DNA of 64,000 bases. Origin: Pseudoxanthomonas sp. GM95 (GTDB lineage: Bacteria; Pseudomonadota; Gammaproteobacteria; Xanthomonadales; Xanthomonadaceae). The position numbers and the translations under genes were made by a program. Under the pieces are notes generated by a model. The model worked only from the letters and a program-made list of their open reading frames with translations, did no database searches and had not been told where the DNA came from. Shown here in pieces: positions 25,027-33,528 of this stretch (its first letter is position 1; the number at the start of each line of letters is the position of its first letter). The stretch covers positions 1,302,001 to 1,366,000 of the forward strand of contig NZ_FOAX01000002.1 of NCBI RefSeq assembly GCF_900109775.1, given 5' to 3'.

Positions 25027-27571
25027 GCTTCTTTTCCAACTGCTGCGCGGCGCGCTGCACGCGCGTCTTCCAGTCCTCGGTGCTGAGCTGCCCGCGCAGG
25101 CTTTCGGCCCACAGCGGGAAGGACAGCGGCGTCAGGCTGGTGGGGCGGTGCAGACGCAGCCGACGCTGGGCGCAATCGTGCAGCGTGGCGGCCAGGCGGT
25201 CCAGTTCCAGCGTGCCGCTGAAGACCTCGCGGCGCGCCTGCCCCAGCAGCAGATGATCGGGATCGTGGCGGGTCAGCACGTCGAACAGCAGCCCGCTGGA
25301 AGCCTGCAGCTGGCGCATGCTGCGCGGCGTCTTGCCCGGCAGCGATGGCGGCAGCAGGCCGGAGACGCGTGCGATTTCGCGGAATTGGCGCCGTGCCAGT
25401 TCACCCAGGTTGAGGCTGGCGGTGAGGTCTTCGATCAGGTGTTCGGGTTGCAACAACGCGTGCAACGCGGCTTTGTCCAATTCGGCAGCGTTCGCAGGCG
25501 ATAGCACCAGCCCGTAATCATTGGCGGCGAAGGCGAAGGTGTTGGACTGCAGGCGACCCCAGCGCAGCGCCAGCAGTGCGGCCAGGCCTTCGTGCACCTG
25601 GCGGCCGGCGAACGGATACAGGAACACGTGCAAGCCGTCGCGCGCCTTGACCTGTTCGCACAGCAGCGTGCCGGGTGCGGGCAGGGCGGAGAGACGTTCC
25701 TGCAGGGCCAGCAGCGGCGCGATGGAACGCAGCTCGGGTGCCGCGTGATCGCCGCCGAACACCGCTTCCACCTCGCGCCCCAGCTCGGACGACAGCGGCA
25801 TGCGCCCGCCCATCCACTTGGGCACGGTGCCATCGCCGCCTTTGGCCATGCGCACGTAAGCGGTCATGTCCTCCAGCCGCACCAGCTCCAGCATCCGGCC
25901 GGCGAACTGGAAGCGGTCGCCGCGGCGCAGGCGGCCGACGAACAGTTCCTCGATCGAGCCCAGCCCGCCGCCGCGCAGAAACTTCACCTGCACGCTGCCA
26001 TCGCTGGTGATGGTGCCGATGGACAGGCGATGGCGCAGCGCGACCTTGCGGTCGTGCACGCGATAGACGCCATCTTCGTCGCGCACGACCTTGTGGTAAT
26101 CCGGATAGCGGTCCAGCGCGCTGCCGCCGCGTTCGATGAAGTCCAGCACGGCCTGCCACGTTTCATCGTCCAGCTGGGCGAAGGCCTGGGTGCCGCGCAC
26201 TTCTTCTAGCAAGGCATTGGGATCGAAGCCGCCGCCCAACGCCAGCGTCACGCAATGCTGGGCCAGCACATCCAGCGACAGGCGTGGCGCGTGGCGCGGT
26301 TCGATTTCGTTGCGGGCGATGGCCTGGCGCGCGGCGGCGTACTCGACCAGCTCCAGCGCATGCGTCGGCACGCACACCACATGGCCAGCCTCGCCCGGCC
26401 GATGGCGCGCGCGACCGGCGCGTTGCAGCAGTCGCGCGATGCCCTTGGGACTGCCGATCTGCAGCACCTGATCGACGGCGGGGAAATCCACACCCAGATC
26501 CAGGCTGGAGGTGGCGACCACGCAGCGCAACGTGCCGCAGCGCAGGCCTTGTTCGGCTTCATTGCGCAACTTGGGGCTGAGCGAGCCGTGATGCAGGGCG
26601 AGCGTGGCCGGGTCTTCCGGCCAGACCGACGACAGCGCCTGATGCCATAGCTCGGCCTGCGCGCGGGTGTTGGTGAACACCAGGCTGGTCTTCACCGCCA
26701 GCAGTTTTTCCAGCACGCGCGAGAGCTGCGCCAGGCCGAGATGACCAGACCAGGGGAAGCGTTCGCCGGCCTTGGGACGCAGCGTCTCCAGCGTGAGCGT
26801 GCGCGGCCGCACGCCGGCGACCATCGGCGCGTCAGGCGTGTTGGGCAGCAGCGCATCGCGCGCTTCTTCCAGATTGCCCAGCGTCGCCGACAGGCCCCAG
26901 GTGCGCATGCCGGGCGATAGCTTGCGCAACCGCGCCAGGCCCAGCTGCAACAGCACGCCGCGCTTGTTGGCCAGCAGCTCATGCCATTCGTCGACGATGA
27001 CCGCGCGGATGTCCTGCAGCTGCGGTGCAGTGTCGGGGTAGGACAGCAGCAGTGCGAGTGACTCCGGTGTGGTCACCAGCACGTCGAGCTTGCCCGCACG
27101 CGCCAGGCGCTTGTCGCGTGCGCTGGCATCGCCGGTGCGCTGGCCCACCTGCCAGTCCAGGCCGACGCCGGCGATGGCCTTGTTGAGGGCGCGCGTGGTG
27201 TCGGCGGCCAGCGCCTTGAGCGGCGTGATCCACAGCACCTGCAGCGGGCGCACGCGGTTCTTCTTCAGCGCGGTGGTCAGCTGTTTGCGCTCGCGCACGG
27301 CTTCCAGCAGCGGCCCGCCGAACGCGGCTAAGGTCTTGCCGCTGCCGGTCGGCGTATGCAGCAGGCCGGAGCGGCCTTGCAAATAATGGCTCCAGACTTC
27401 GCGCTGGAATGGCAGCGCCTTCCAGCCGCGCGTCTTGAACCAGTCCAGCAGCGGCGCTTCGATCGATCGCCGGCTGTGCGGTGCAGGCTTTTCTTTGATA
27501 GCTGAAACAGCCGGCTTGTTCTTCAACCGCGCGACCTTGCGCGCCGGTGTGCGTGGTTTGGCTTCACTCAC
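25016..27571 (-). CDS. ligase-associated DNA damage response DEXH-box helicase (Lhr-like)
   Basis: 851 residues. A superfamily 2 helicase with Walker A TPTGSGKTLAAF, a DEXH-type motif VIVDEWHELLANKRG, motif III SATLGNLEEA, and motif VI LLQRAGRARHRPGE, followed by the winged-helix and Lhr-core region (about residues 440-800). The start is a GTG whose bases overlap the ligase stop (GTGA), so ligase and helicase are translationally coupled. Lhr-core helicases of this length, next to a ligase and PdeM, form the ligase-associated repair set. It is predicted to unwind DNA for processing by the exonuclease and ligase; this is family knowledge, not shown here. Confidence 0.94.
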   Translation of the reverse strand: MSEAKPRTPARKVARLKNKPAVSAIKEKPAPHSRRSIEAPLLDWFKTRGWKALPFQREVWSHYLQGRSGLLHTPTGSGKTLAAFGGPLLEAVRERKQLTTALKKNRVRPLQVLWITPLKALAADTTRALNKAIAGVGLDWQVGQRTGDASARDKRLARAGKLDVLVTTPESLALLLSYPDTAPQLQDIRAVIVDEWHELLANKRGVLLQLGLARLRKLSPGMRTWGLSATLGNLEEARDALLPNTPDAPMVAGVRPRTLTLETLRPKAGERFPWSGHLGLAQLSRVLEKLLAVKTSLVFTNTRAQAELWHQALSSVWPEDPATLALHHGSLSPKLRNEAEQGLRCGTLRCVVATSSLDLGVDFPAVDQVLQIGSPKGIARLLQRAGRARHRPGEAGHVVCVPTHALELVEYAAARQAIARNEIEPRHAPRLSLDVLAQHCVTLALGGGFDPNALLEEVRGTQAFAQLDDETWQAVLDFIERGGSALDRYPDYHKVVRDEDGVYRVHDRKVALRHRLSIGTITSDGSVQVKFLRGGGLGSIEELFVGRLRRGDRFQFAGRMLELVRLEDMTAYVRMAKGGDGTVPKWMGGRMPLSSELGREVEAVFGGDHAAPELRSIAPLLALQERLSALPAPGTLLCEQVKARDGLHVFLYPFAGRQVHEGLAALLALRWGRLQSNTFAFAANDYGLVLSPANAAELDKAALHALLQPEHLIEDLTASLNLGELARRQFREIARVSGLLPPSLPGKTPRSMRQLQASSGLLFDVLTRHDPDHLLLGQARREVFSGTLELDRLAATLHDCAQRRLRLHRPTSLTPLSFPLWAESLRGQLSTEDWKTRVQRAAQQLEKKHGR

Positions 27572-29172
27572 CGCGCCAGCGCCTTCAGGTCTTCCAGCCG
27601 GTCGGCCTCAGCCATCGGCTTGTCGTGGCGCCAGCGCAGGATGCGCGGGAAACGCGTGGCCACGCCCGATTTGTGGCGCTTGCTCAGGTTGACCGCCTCG
27701 AACCCGAGTTCGAACACATGATGCGGCGTTACCGCGCGCACCGGGCCGAAGCGCTCGGTGGTGTGCGCGCGGATCCAGCTGTCGAGCTTCATGATCTCGG
27801 AATCGTCCAGGCCCGAATACGCCTTGGCCACCGGCACCAGCGCGTCGCCGTCCCACAGCGCGAAGGTGTAGTCGGTGTAGAGCGTGCTGCGACGGCCATG
27901 GCCGGCCTGCGCGTAGATCAGCACCGCATCGATGGTGAGCGGGTCGATCTTCCACTTCCACCAGTCACCGCGCTTGCGCCCGCCCTGGTAGATCGAGCTG
28001 CCGCGCTTCAGCATCAGGCCTTCGACACCGCGCTCACGGGAGCCTTTGCGGAGTTGCGCTGCCGCTTCCCAGCTGTCGGCCTGCACCTGTTGCGAGACCA
28101 CGATGCGCGGATCGCCATGCGCCTCCAGCAACCCGGCGAGCAGGGCGCGGCGTTCGTCCAGCGGTCGCTCACGCAGGTCCTCGCCATCCAGTTCCAGCAG
28201 GTCGTAGGCGAGCACGCGCGCAGGCGTGTCGGCCAGTGTTTTCGCGCCAGGCTTGCGCCGCTGGATGCGGGTCTGCAAGGCGGTGAAGGGCATCGGCGCG
28301 TCTTCACCATCGCGCCACGCCATGAGTTCGCCATCGATCACGCAGTCGCGCGCGAGCGTGGCAGCCGCCTGTTCAATCTCGGGAAAGCGCCCATCCAGCC
28401 GCTCCTCGCCGCGCGACCACAGCGCGACTTCGCCATGACGCCGGATCAGCTGCAGGCGGATGCCATCCCACTTCCATTCCAGTCGCCAGTCGCCGATCTC
28501 GCCCAGCGTCTGCACATCGGCCTCCAACGGCGAGGCGAGGAAGAAGGGGTACGGCTGTTGGCGATCGCTGGGCAGGGCTTCTTCCGAAAGCAGGTCCTGC
28601 AGGAACTGCGGCGTCGGCGCCCACGTGCCCAGCATGCGCTGGGCGATGCGTGAGATGTCGATGCCGCTCATCTCGGCCAGCGCCTGCTGCACCAGGCGCT
28701 GCGAGACGCCCACGCGCAGGGCGCCGGTCAGCAGCTTGTTGAACACCAGGCGTTGGCCGTAAGGCAGCGACTGCCAGGCATCGACCACCACCGCGCGGCG
28801 CACGGCCTCATCCTGGTTGGCGACCGGCAGCAGGCGTTCCTCAATCCATTCGGCCAGGCCGAGGTCCGGCGGAGGATCGGTCGGATCATCCAGCAGCAGC
28901 GCCAGCGTTTCGGCCAGGTCGCCGACGTGGTCGTAGCTGTCGTCCACCAGCCAGTCGGGCGTGGCCGAGACCTGCGCGATCCACGCGCGCAGCTCGTTGG
29001 TGCCGGCGATCTTCTGGCGTGCGCCGGTGAGCTTGCCGCCGGACAGCAGGTACAGCGCCCACACCGCATCGCGCGGCGGCGCGTCACGGAAATACGCGAT
29101 CAGCGCCGCGCGCTTGTCGCCCGTGGCGGTGCTTTCGTCCAGTTCGCGATAGAGGTCGGCGAAGCGTTTCAT
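27568..29172 (-). CDS. ATP-dependent DNA ligase of the ligase-associated repair cluster
   Basis: 534 residues, starting with ATG at 29172. An N-terminal helical ligase domain (about 1-200) is followed by the adenylation domain. The AMP-accepting lysine lies in LEWKWDGIRLQL (KxDG motif). Later motifs include VIDGELMAW, VEGLMLKRG and the terminal WWKWKIDPLT segment. The C-terminal OB-fold holds VATRFPRILRWRHDK. It seals nicks using ATP and is distinct from the NAD-dependent replicative LigA. It carries no LigD-style polymerase or nuclease domains. It is preceded upstream by the exonuclease gene after a 181-base gap that holds a repeat. Confidence 0.94.
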   Translation of the reverse strand: MKRFADLYRELDESTATGDKRAALIAYFRDAPPRDAVWALYLLSGGKLTGARQKIAGTNELRAWIAQVSATPDWLVDDSYDHVGDLAETLALLLDDPTDPPPDLGLAEWIEERLLPVANQDEAVRRAVVVDAWQSLPYGQRLVFNKLLTGALRVGVSQRLVQQALAEMSGIDISRIAQRMLGTWAPTPQFLQDLLSEEALPSDRQQPYPFFLASPLEADVQTLGEIGDWRLEWKWDGIRLQLIRRHGEVALWSRGEERLDGRFPEIEQAAATLARDCVIDGELMAWRDGEDAPMPFTALQTRIQRRKPGAKTLADTPARVLAYDLLELDGEDLRERPLDERRALLAGLLEAHGDPRIVVSQQVQADSWEAAAQLRKGSRERGVEGLMLKRGSSIYQGGRKRGDWWKWKIDPLTIDAVLIYAQAGHGRRSTLYTDYTFALWDGDALVPVAKAYSGLDDSEIMKLDSWIRAHTTERFGPVRAVTPHHVFELGFEAVNLSKRHKSGVATRFPRILRWRHDKPMAEADRLEDLKALAR

Positions 29173-29225
29173 GCGTGGCAGCTCCCGAGGTCGAGCGCAT
29201 CACGCACGCAGGCCACCTTGAAGAC

Positions 29226-29325
29226 GTCATTCCCGCGAAAGCGGGAACCCAGCGACGCTGCTTTTTGCGCTGCGGAACCGCAGCGCAACGTCCATGGATC
29301 CCCGCGGTCGCGGGGATGACGGCAT
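29226..29325. repeat. MITE-like inverted repeat inside the DNA repair operon
   Basis: The left end at 29226 (CGTCATTCCCGCG followed by a GCGGGAA arm) and the right end, closing near 29322 (GCGGGGATGACG), are imperfect inverted copies of about 25 bases; each is also a small hairpin. Between them is a perfect stem TTGCGCTGCGG/CCGCAGCGCAA. The ATTCCCGC-n-GCGGGAA core resembles dRS3/ATR-like repeats of Neisseria and dispersed repeats of Xanthomonadaceae. Only one copy lies in the window. Confidence 0.72.
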
Positions 29326-29353
29326 GAGAACGATTGCGAAATGCCGACCGCGG

Positions 29354-30355
29354 TCACTCCCCACCGCCGAAATCAGTACGAAACGCCTCGGCCTCGATGC
29401 CGGCTTCGTTCATCGCGCGGATGATCGCGTCGGTGTTGCCGTGCGTGGCGATGACGCGGCGTGCGCCGGTTTCGCGCACGGTGCGCAGCAGATCGGGCCA
29501 GTCGGCGTGATCGGACACGACGAAGCCACGGTCGTAGTTGCGTCGCCGCCGGTTGCCGCGCACCCGCATCCAGCCCGAGGCAAAGCCCTGCTGCGCCTTG
29601 CGGAAGCGGCGGATCCACGGGCTGCCGGCGGCAGAAGGCGGCGCCAGGATCAACTGCCCGGCGTAATCGCTGCCCTTGGCCGTCTCCGATACCGGCAAGG
29701 TGTCGAGCATGGCGATGCCCGCGCCGCGATACACGTCCACGCCGACCTGGATCGCGCCGTGCAGCAGCGCAGGCTGATCGTCCAGATCGCGCAGTTCGGC
29801 CAACAGCCGCTGCGCCTTGCCCAGCGCATAGCAGTACAGGATCGCCGCCTCGCCACGCGCGGCGCAGTGCCGGCGCCACGCGACGATGTCGCGCGCCACC
29901 TCGCGCGTATCCGGCCAGCGATAGATCGGCAGGCCGAAGGTCGCCTCGGTGATGAAGGTGTCGCACGGCACGACCTCGAACGGCGCGCAGGTCGGATCGG
30001 GCTGGCGCTTGTAGTCGCCCGAGGCCACCCAGACTTCATCGCCCACTTGCACGCGCACCTGCGCCGAACCCAGTACATGCCCGGCCGAATGCAGCGAAAC
30101 CTTCGCATCGCCAATCTGGAAAGCCTCACCGTAGTCGTGGATCGCGTAGTCCTGCTCGCCCAGCCGCCATTGCAGGATCGGCAGGCTCTCGCGTGTTGCC
30201 CAATAGCGGCCCATGCCGGTGCGGGCGTGGTCGCCGTGGCCGTGCGTGATGACCGCGCGCGGCACCGGCTTCCACGGGTCGATGTGGAAGTCGCCGGCCG
30301 GGCAGTACAGCCCTTCCGGGCGCAGGACGATCAGGTCGTGGGAAGCAATGGCCAT
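29354..30355 (-). CDS. ligase-associated DNA damage response exonuclease (MBL fold)
   Basis: 333 residues from the ATG at 30355 (MAIASHDLIVLRPEG); an open frame 27 codons longer lacks support. It is a beta-lactamase/beta-CASP nuclease of the CPSF/SNM1-like type. The metal-binding signature HGHGDHARTG lies near residues 38-47, with later residues SAGHVLGSAQ and VVSDHADWPDLL typical of beta-CASP nucleases. It is the first gene of the leftward repair operon: exonuclease, ligase, helicase, PdeM. It is separated from the ligase gene by 181 bases with a repeat, so the downstream genes may need their own promoter. Confidence 0.92.
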   Translation of the reverse strand: MAIASHDLIVLRPEGLYCPAGDFHIDPWKPVPRAVITHGHGDHARTGMGRYWATRESLPILQWRLGEQDYAIHDYGEAFQIGDAKVSLHSAGHVLGSAQVRVQVGDEVWVASGDYKRQPDPTCAPFEVVPCDTFITEATFGLPIYRWPDTREVARDIVAWRRHCAARGEAAILYCYALGKAQRLLAELRDLDDQPALLHGAIQVGVDVYRGAGIAMLDTLPVSETAKGSDYAGQLILAPPSAAGSPWIRRFRKAQQGFASGWMRVRGNRRRRNYDRGFVVSDHADWPDLLRTVRETGARRVIATHGNTDAIIRAMNEAGIEAEAFRTDFGGGE

Positions 30356-30396
30356 GAGCGGGCAGGGTGCATGCCGGGTTGTGCAGAGGCCGACAA

Positions 30397-30438
30397 CGTT
30401 GGGTTCGCCCGTCTCAGTTCCTGAGACCCGGCCCAACG
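30397..30438 (+). other. interrupted hairpin in the 165-base gap before the hypothetical lipoprotein
   Basis: GTCTCAG (30411-30417) and CTGAGAC (30421-30427) form a tight stem with a 3-base loop. It is flanked by CGTTGGG (30397) and CCCAACG (30432-30438), which extend the fold. No T-run follows. It may be a leader structure or a protein-binding site for either divergent gene. Confidence 0.45.
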
Positions 30439-30520
30439 CCGGCTGACCCGCCGACCTCGCGTGGCGTCAACGCACCCTCGGGCAAGCTGCGGCCCGCATT
30501 CGCTATAGGAGGACCTTCGG

Positions 30521-31090
30521 ATGAAGCTGTTGTTGTGCCCCGCGCTGGTGGCGCTCTCGCTGGCCGCTTGTGCGGCCCATTCAGATGAACAGGCGACTGC
30601 GCAGCCCGCATCGGCGGCGCCTGTCGATGCAATGGCGGCTCCGGCTTCCGTTGCCGCTTCGGAAGCGCCCGCTCAAGCTGCACAACCTTCGATGCCTGCT
30701 GATGCAGGCAAGGAAGCTGAAGTCGACGCGCGCATCGACAAGGTGCTCGGCGATCACAAGGCCTATCGCAGCGCGTTGGAGCGTCTTCAGGCCGCCGTCG
30801 GCACCGACGATCGTTCAGGCGTCGCCGCACTGGTGCGTTATCCGCTGGCGGTGTCGACGCTGACCGGCAAGATCCAGGTGGACAACGCGAAGGATTTCAT
30901 CGCGCATTACCCGGACATTGTCACGCCGGTCGTGGCGCAGGCCATCGCCAAGCAACGCTATGCTGAGCTGTTCGTCAGCCAGAACGGCGTGATGCTAGGT
31001 TCGGGCGAGGTCTGGATCAATGGCGTCTGCCACGACCCGCAATGCGTTGATGTGGATGTGAAGGTGGTGACGTTCCAGCAGGGCGGGTGA
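30521..31090 (+). CDS. hypothetical exported lipoprotein
   Basis: 189 residues. The N-terminus MKLLLCPALVALSLAAC is a lipoprotein signal with Cys17. Residues 22-70 are alanine, proline and serine-rich (a spacer), followed by a folded part (about 71-189) with QVDNAKDFIAHYPDIVTPVV and a conserved-looking FVSQNGVMLGSGEVWINGVC. That pattern recalls small NTF2/SnoaL-like or DUF4440-type domains, but I do not recognise the family. The ATG is preceded by TATAGGAGGA at 30504-30513, a strong ribosome site. Nothing near suggests a function. The gene is monocistronic and followed by a convergent gene. Confidence 0.78.
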   Translation: MKLLLCPALVALSLAACAAHSDEQATAQPASAAPVDAMAAPASVAASEAPAQAAQPSMPADAGKEAEVDARIDKVLGDHKAYRSALERLQAAVGTDDRSGVAALVRYPLAVSTLTGKIQVDNAKDFIAHYPDIVTPVVAQAIAKQRYAELFVSQNGVMLGSGEVWINGVCHDPQCVDVDVKVVTFQQGG

Positions 31091-31122
31091 GTGCGTCCAA
31101 TAACTGGCACGGAGAAGCGGGA

Positions 31123-31635
31123 TTAGCGATTGAAGATCCAGTCCCTCATCGCGTCGATGTCATCCAGCTCCATATCAGTCAATAGCGCTGCAGTTGCCAA
31201 CTGGCCTGCAGCAGCCGCGCTTGCTGCCAATGCGCTGATGCACAGTTCGGCGGTCACTCCTGGAACCAATGTTTTTCCAGCCAGGGCAGGCATCTGTGCC
31301 AACGCCTCAAGGTATGCATCGCGTAATGCTTTGGGAATTTCGACGTTCCGCTCGTGTCGCGCCACTTCGATGCAGGCAACAATCAGGAAGTAGTCGAACG
31401 ACGCGCGCCTCGGTGCACTCGCAAGCGTGGCGACGATATGAGGAACTGCTGCAAAGGATGCCTGATAGACATCGCCTTGGTGGCACAGCGCGCTCCACAG
31501 CGAAAACCACGGCTCAGATTCTGCGTGGGATTTATCTGGAAATGTTTTCAGTTGCGCCAGAAGCAGGGGAATTGCTTCCGCGCTTCCGTAAGCGTCCTGA
31601 AGATCAGACCAAGCTGGGTCGTCAAGCGATAGCAC
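31123..31635 (-). CDS. hypothetical HEAT-repeat-like cytoplasmic protein
   Basis: 170 residues from a GTG at 31635, the only plausible start. No signal peptide or membrane segment. The protein is helical and begins with LDDPAWSDLQDAYG, followed by EPWFSLWSALCHQGDVYQAS and FAAVPHIVATLA. This pattern is seen in HEAT-like hypothetical proteins that often sit near toxin or immunity loci, although no toxin gene is present. The local sequence is less GC-rich than its neighbours, which may reflect transfer. Function unknown. Confidence 0.7.
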   Translation of the reverse strand: MLSLDDPAWSDLQDAYGSAEAIPLLLAQLKTFPDKSHAESEPWFSLWSALCHQGDVYQASFAAVPHIVATLASAPRRASFDYFLIVACIEVARHERNVEIPKALRDAYLEALAQMPALAGKTLVPGVTAELCISALAASAAAAGQLATAALLTDMELDDIDAMRDWIFNR

Positions 31636-31660
31636 GGGAGGCGCAGGTCGATGGATTGAA

Positions 31661-32326
31661 TCAGCGGGGCGCGTTTTCAGCGGCCATCGCCCGCGATCCC
31701 GTCAGGATCATCCGCAGCATGGTCGACAGCTGGTCCACCAGTTCCGGGTCGCGCGCGGGGGGCAGATCCATGGCGCTGGCACCAGCGGCGAAAACCAGGC
31801 GCGTGATCGCCTTGGAGACCAGTGCCGGCTCGTGCAGGGTCGCGCCGTCGGCGGCGGCCAGGCGGATCAGGTCGACCTTCAGCTCGTCCTCGAAATAGGT
31901 CAGCTCGCGCTCGACTGCCGCCTTGAACGCATCCGAGCCGACCATGCCTTCGCGCAGCAGCACGTGCAACAGCTTGTCGTCGGCGCGCAGCTGCTCCATG
32001 AAGGTCTCCACCGACAGGCGGATCACGCTGCTGCTGGCGCGCAGGGCGCGGCGGCGGGCCTGGCCGATGATCTGGCGCAGCGAGCGGCCGGCCAGGTCGA
32101 TCAAGGCCACGGCCAGTTCGTCCATGTCGCGGAACTGGCGATAGAAGGAGTTGGGTGCGATCCCGGCTTCGCGCGCGACCTCGCGCAGGCTCAGCGAGGA
32201 CAGGCTGCGGTGCGGGCCGACCAGGCGCAATGCCGCCGCCAGCAGGTCCTGGCGCGAGATGCCGGCCCGGCGGGCGGGGGAGGCGTCTTCAGCGGTGGTG
32301 TCGATGGCGGTTTCCGGGGAGGGCAT
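31661..32326 (-). CDS. TetR-family regulator of fatty acid desaturation (DesT/FabR-like)
   Basis: 221 residues. The N-terminal helix-turn-helix region reads LSLREVAREAGIAPNSFYRQFRDMDEL. The remainder is a ligand-binding helical domain with VIRLSVETFMEQLRADDKLL and a C-terminus rich in hydrophobic residues, as in FabR and DesT. It diverges from the reductase/desaturase pair at 32431-34697, the arrangement of desT and desCB in Pseudomonas aeruginosa, where DesT senses acyl-CoA saturation. A palindrome in the intergenic region overlaps both promoters and is its likely operator. Its start at 32326 leaves a 104-base divergent gap. Confidence 0.88.
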   Translation of the reverse strand: MPSPETAIDTTAEDASPARRAGISRQDLLAAALRLVGPHRSLSSLSLREVAREAGIAPNSFYRQFRDMDELAVALIDLAGRSLRQIIGQARRRALRASSSVIRLSVETFMEQLRADDKLLHVLLREGMVGSDAFKAAVERELTYFEDELKVDLIRLAAADGATLHEPALVSKAITRLVFAAGASAMDLPPARDPELVDQLSTMLRMILTGSRAMAAENAPR

Positions 32327-32363
32327 GGCGAGCGAGTCCTTCGCCGGGCGTTACGGCGGATGA

Positions 32364-32422
32364 ATCATAGCCTTATCGTGAATATACAAGTGTATAGACA
32401 TCCGTTTTCACGTCTGTATAGT
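32364..32422. promoter_or_regulatory. overlapping divergent promoters with a DesT-like operator
   Basis: Rightward, TAGACA (32395-32400) and TATAGT (32417-32422) are separated by 16 bases and match the -35 and -10 consensus at five of six positions each. Leftward, TATGAT is a good -10 (complement of 32364-32369). A palindrome TATAC-AAGT-GTATA at 32383-32396 overlaps both, so a bound regulator could block both genes. A second half-site GTCTGTATA lies at 32412-32420. Confidence 0.62.
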
Positions 32423-32430
32423 GCACCCTC

Positions 32431-33528
32431 ATGACTGCCGTCCTGCCCCGCCGTCCCCGCGCCCCGCTGTCCCAGGCGTTCCGTGCCGCCCGCGATCTGG
32501 TCGATCCGGCGGTGTTCGATTTCTGGGCCGCCAAGGTCAACCCGCTGTGGAGCTGGGAGCGCCCGATGGCGCGCCTGAAGGCCCGCCGCCAGGCCTCGTC
32601 CGATGCCGTGACTCTGGTGCTGCAGACCAACCGGCATTTCGCCGGGCTGCGGCCGGGCCAGCACGTCAATCTGGGCGTGGAGGTGGAAGGCGCGCGCCTG
32701 ACCCGCAGTTACAGCCCCAGCGCCGTGGACGGCGACAAGATCGAAATCACCGTGCGCGAAGTGGACGGGGGCCGCGTCAGCCGTCACCTGTGCCGCGATG
32801 CCAAGGTGGGCGAGGTATTCGACCTGGGCACGGCCTTCGGGGCGATGACGCTGCCGGCCGCGGTGCATGGCTCGTGGCTGTTCCTGGCCGCCGGCAGCGG
32901 CATCACCCCGCTGATGGCGATGCTGCGCCAGCTCGATGTCGCCGGCATGCCGGTGGAGCTAGACCTGCTGTACTGGGCCCGCACCCGCGCCGAGGTCTGC
33001 TTCGCCGAGGAACTGCAGACACTGGCGGCCAGGCACGACGGCTTCAACCTGCAGCTGGCACTGACCCGCGAGGACGACGGCCGTGGCGCGTTCGCACCGC
33101 GGATCGGCCAGGCCGATCTGGCCGCGCTGGTGCCTCAGCTGGACCAGCGCAGCGTGTTCGCCTGTGGCCCGCATGGCTTCGTGCAGCGCGCACGCGAACT
33201 GCTGGAAGGCCGCGTGCAGCGCTTCGATGCCGAGGCCTTCACCCCGCCGCAGGCGCTGCCGGGCGAAACCGGTACGGTCGAAGTCGTGCTGTCACGCAGC
33301 GGGCGCACGCTGACCGTGCCGCGTGACCGGTCCCTGTTGCAGGCGCTGGAAGAGCAGGGTGTGCGGCCCGCTTCCGGCTGCCGCATGGGCCTGTGCAACA
33401 CCTGCGCCTGCACCCGCAGCGCCGGCATCACCCGCGACACCCAGACCAACGCGCGTTCGGCCGAACCCGACGCCACCGTGCGCATCTGCATCAGCGCCGC
33501 CGCCACCGACCTGACTCTGGACCTGTAA
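32431..33528 (+). CDS. ferredoxin reductase with 2Fe-2S domain, electron donor to the desaturase (DesC-like)
   Basis: 365 residues. The FAD/NAD(P)H reductase part contains RLTRSYSPSAV (flavin) and FLAAGSGITPLMAML (pyridine nucleotide). The C-terminal 2Fe-2S ferredoxin domain has GCRMGLCNTCACTRSAG plus a final Cys in VRICISAA. It would pass electrons from NAD(P)H to the fatty acid desaturase encoded next. The genes overlap by one base (TAATG). The start has no Shine-Dalgarno site. The promoter position suggests a leaderless mRNA that begins at or next to the ATG. Confidence 0.92.
   Translation: MTAVLPRRPRAPLSQAFRAARDLVDPAVFDFWAAKVNPLWSWERPMARLKARRQASSDAVTLVLQTNRHFAGLRPGQHVNLGVEVEGARLTRSYSPSAVDGDKIEITVREVDGGRVSRHLCRDAKVGEVFDLGTAFGAMTLPAAVHGSWLFLAAGSGITPLMAMLRQLDVAGMPVELDLLYWARTRAEVCFAEELQTLAARHDGFNLQLALTREDDGRGAFAPRIGQADLAALVPQLDQRSVFACGPHGFVQRARELLEGRVQRFDAEAFTPPQALPGETGTVEVVLSRSGRTLTVPRDRSLLQALEEQGVRPASGCRMGLCNTCACTRSAGITRDTQTNARSAEPDATVRICISAAATDLTLDL

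Noticed and set aside
30521-31635. Lipoprotein and HEAT-like gene taken as a toxin-immunity pair
   Set aside because: They are convergent rather than an operon, and the lipoprotein shows no toxin domain.
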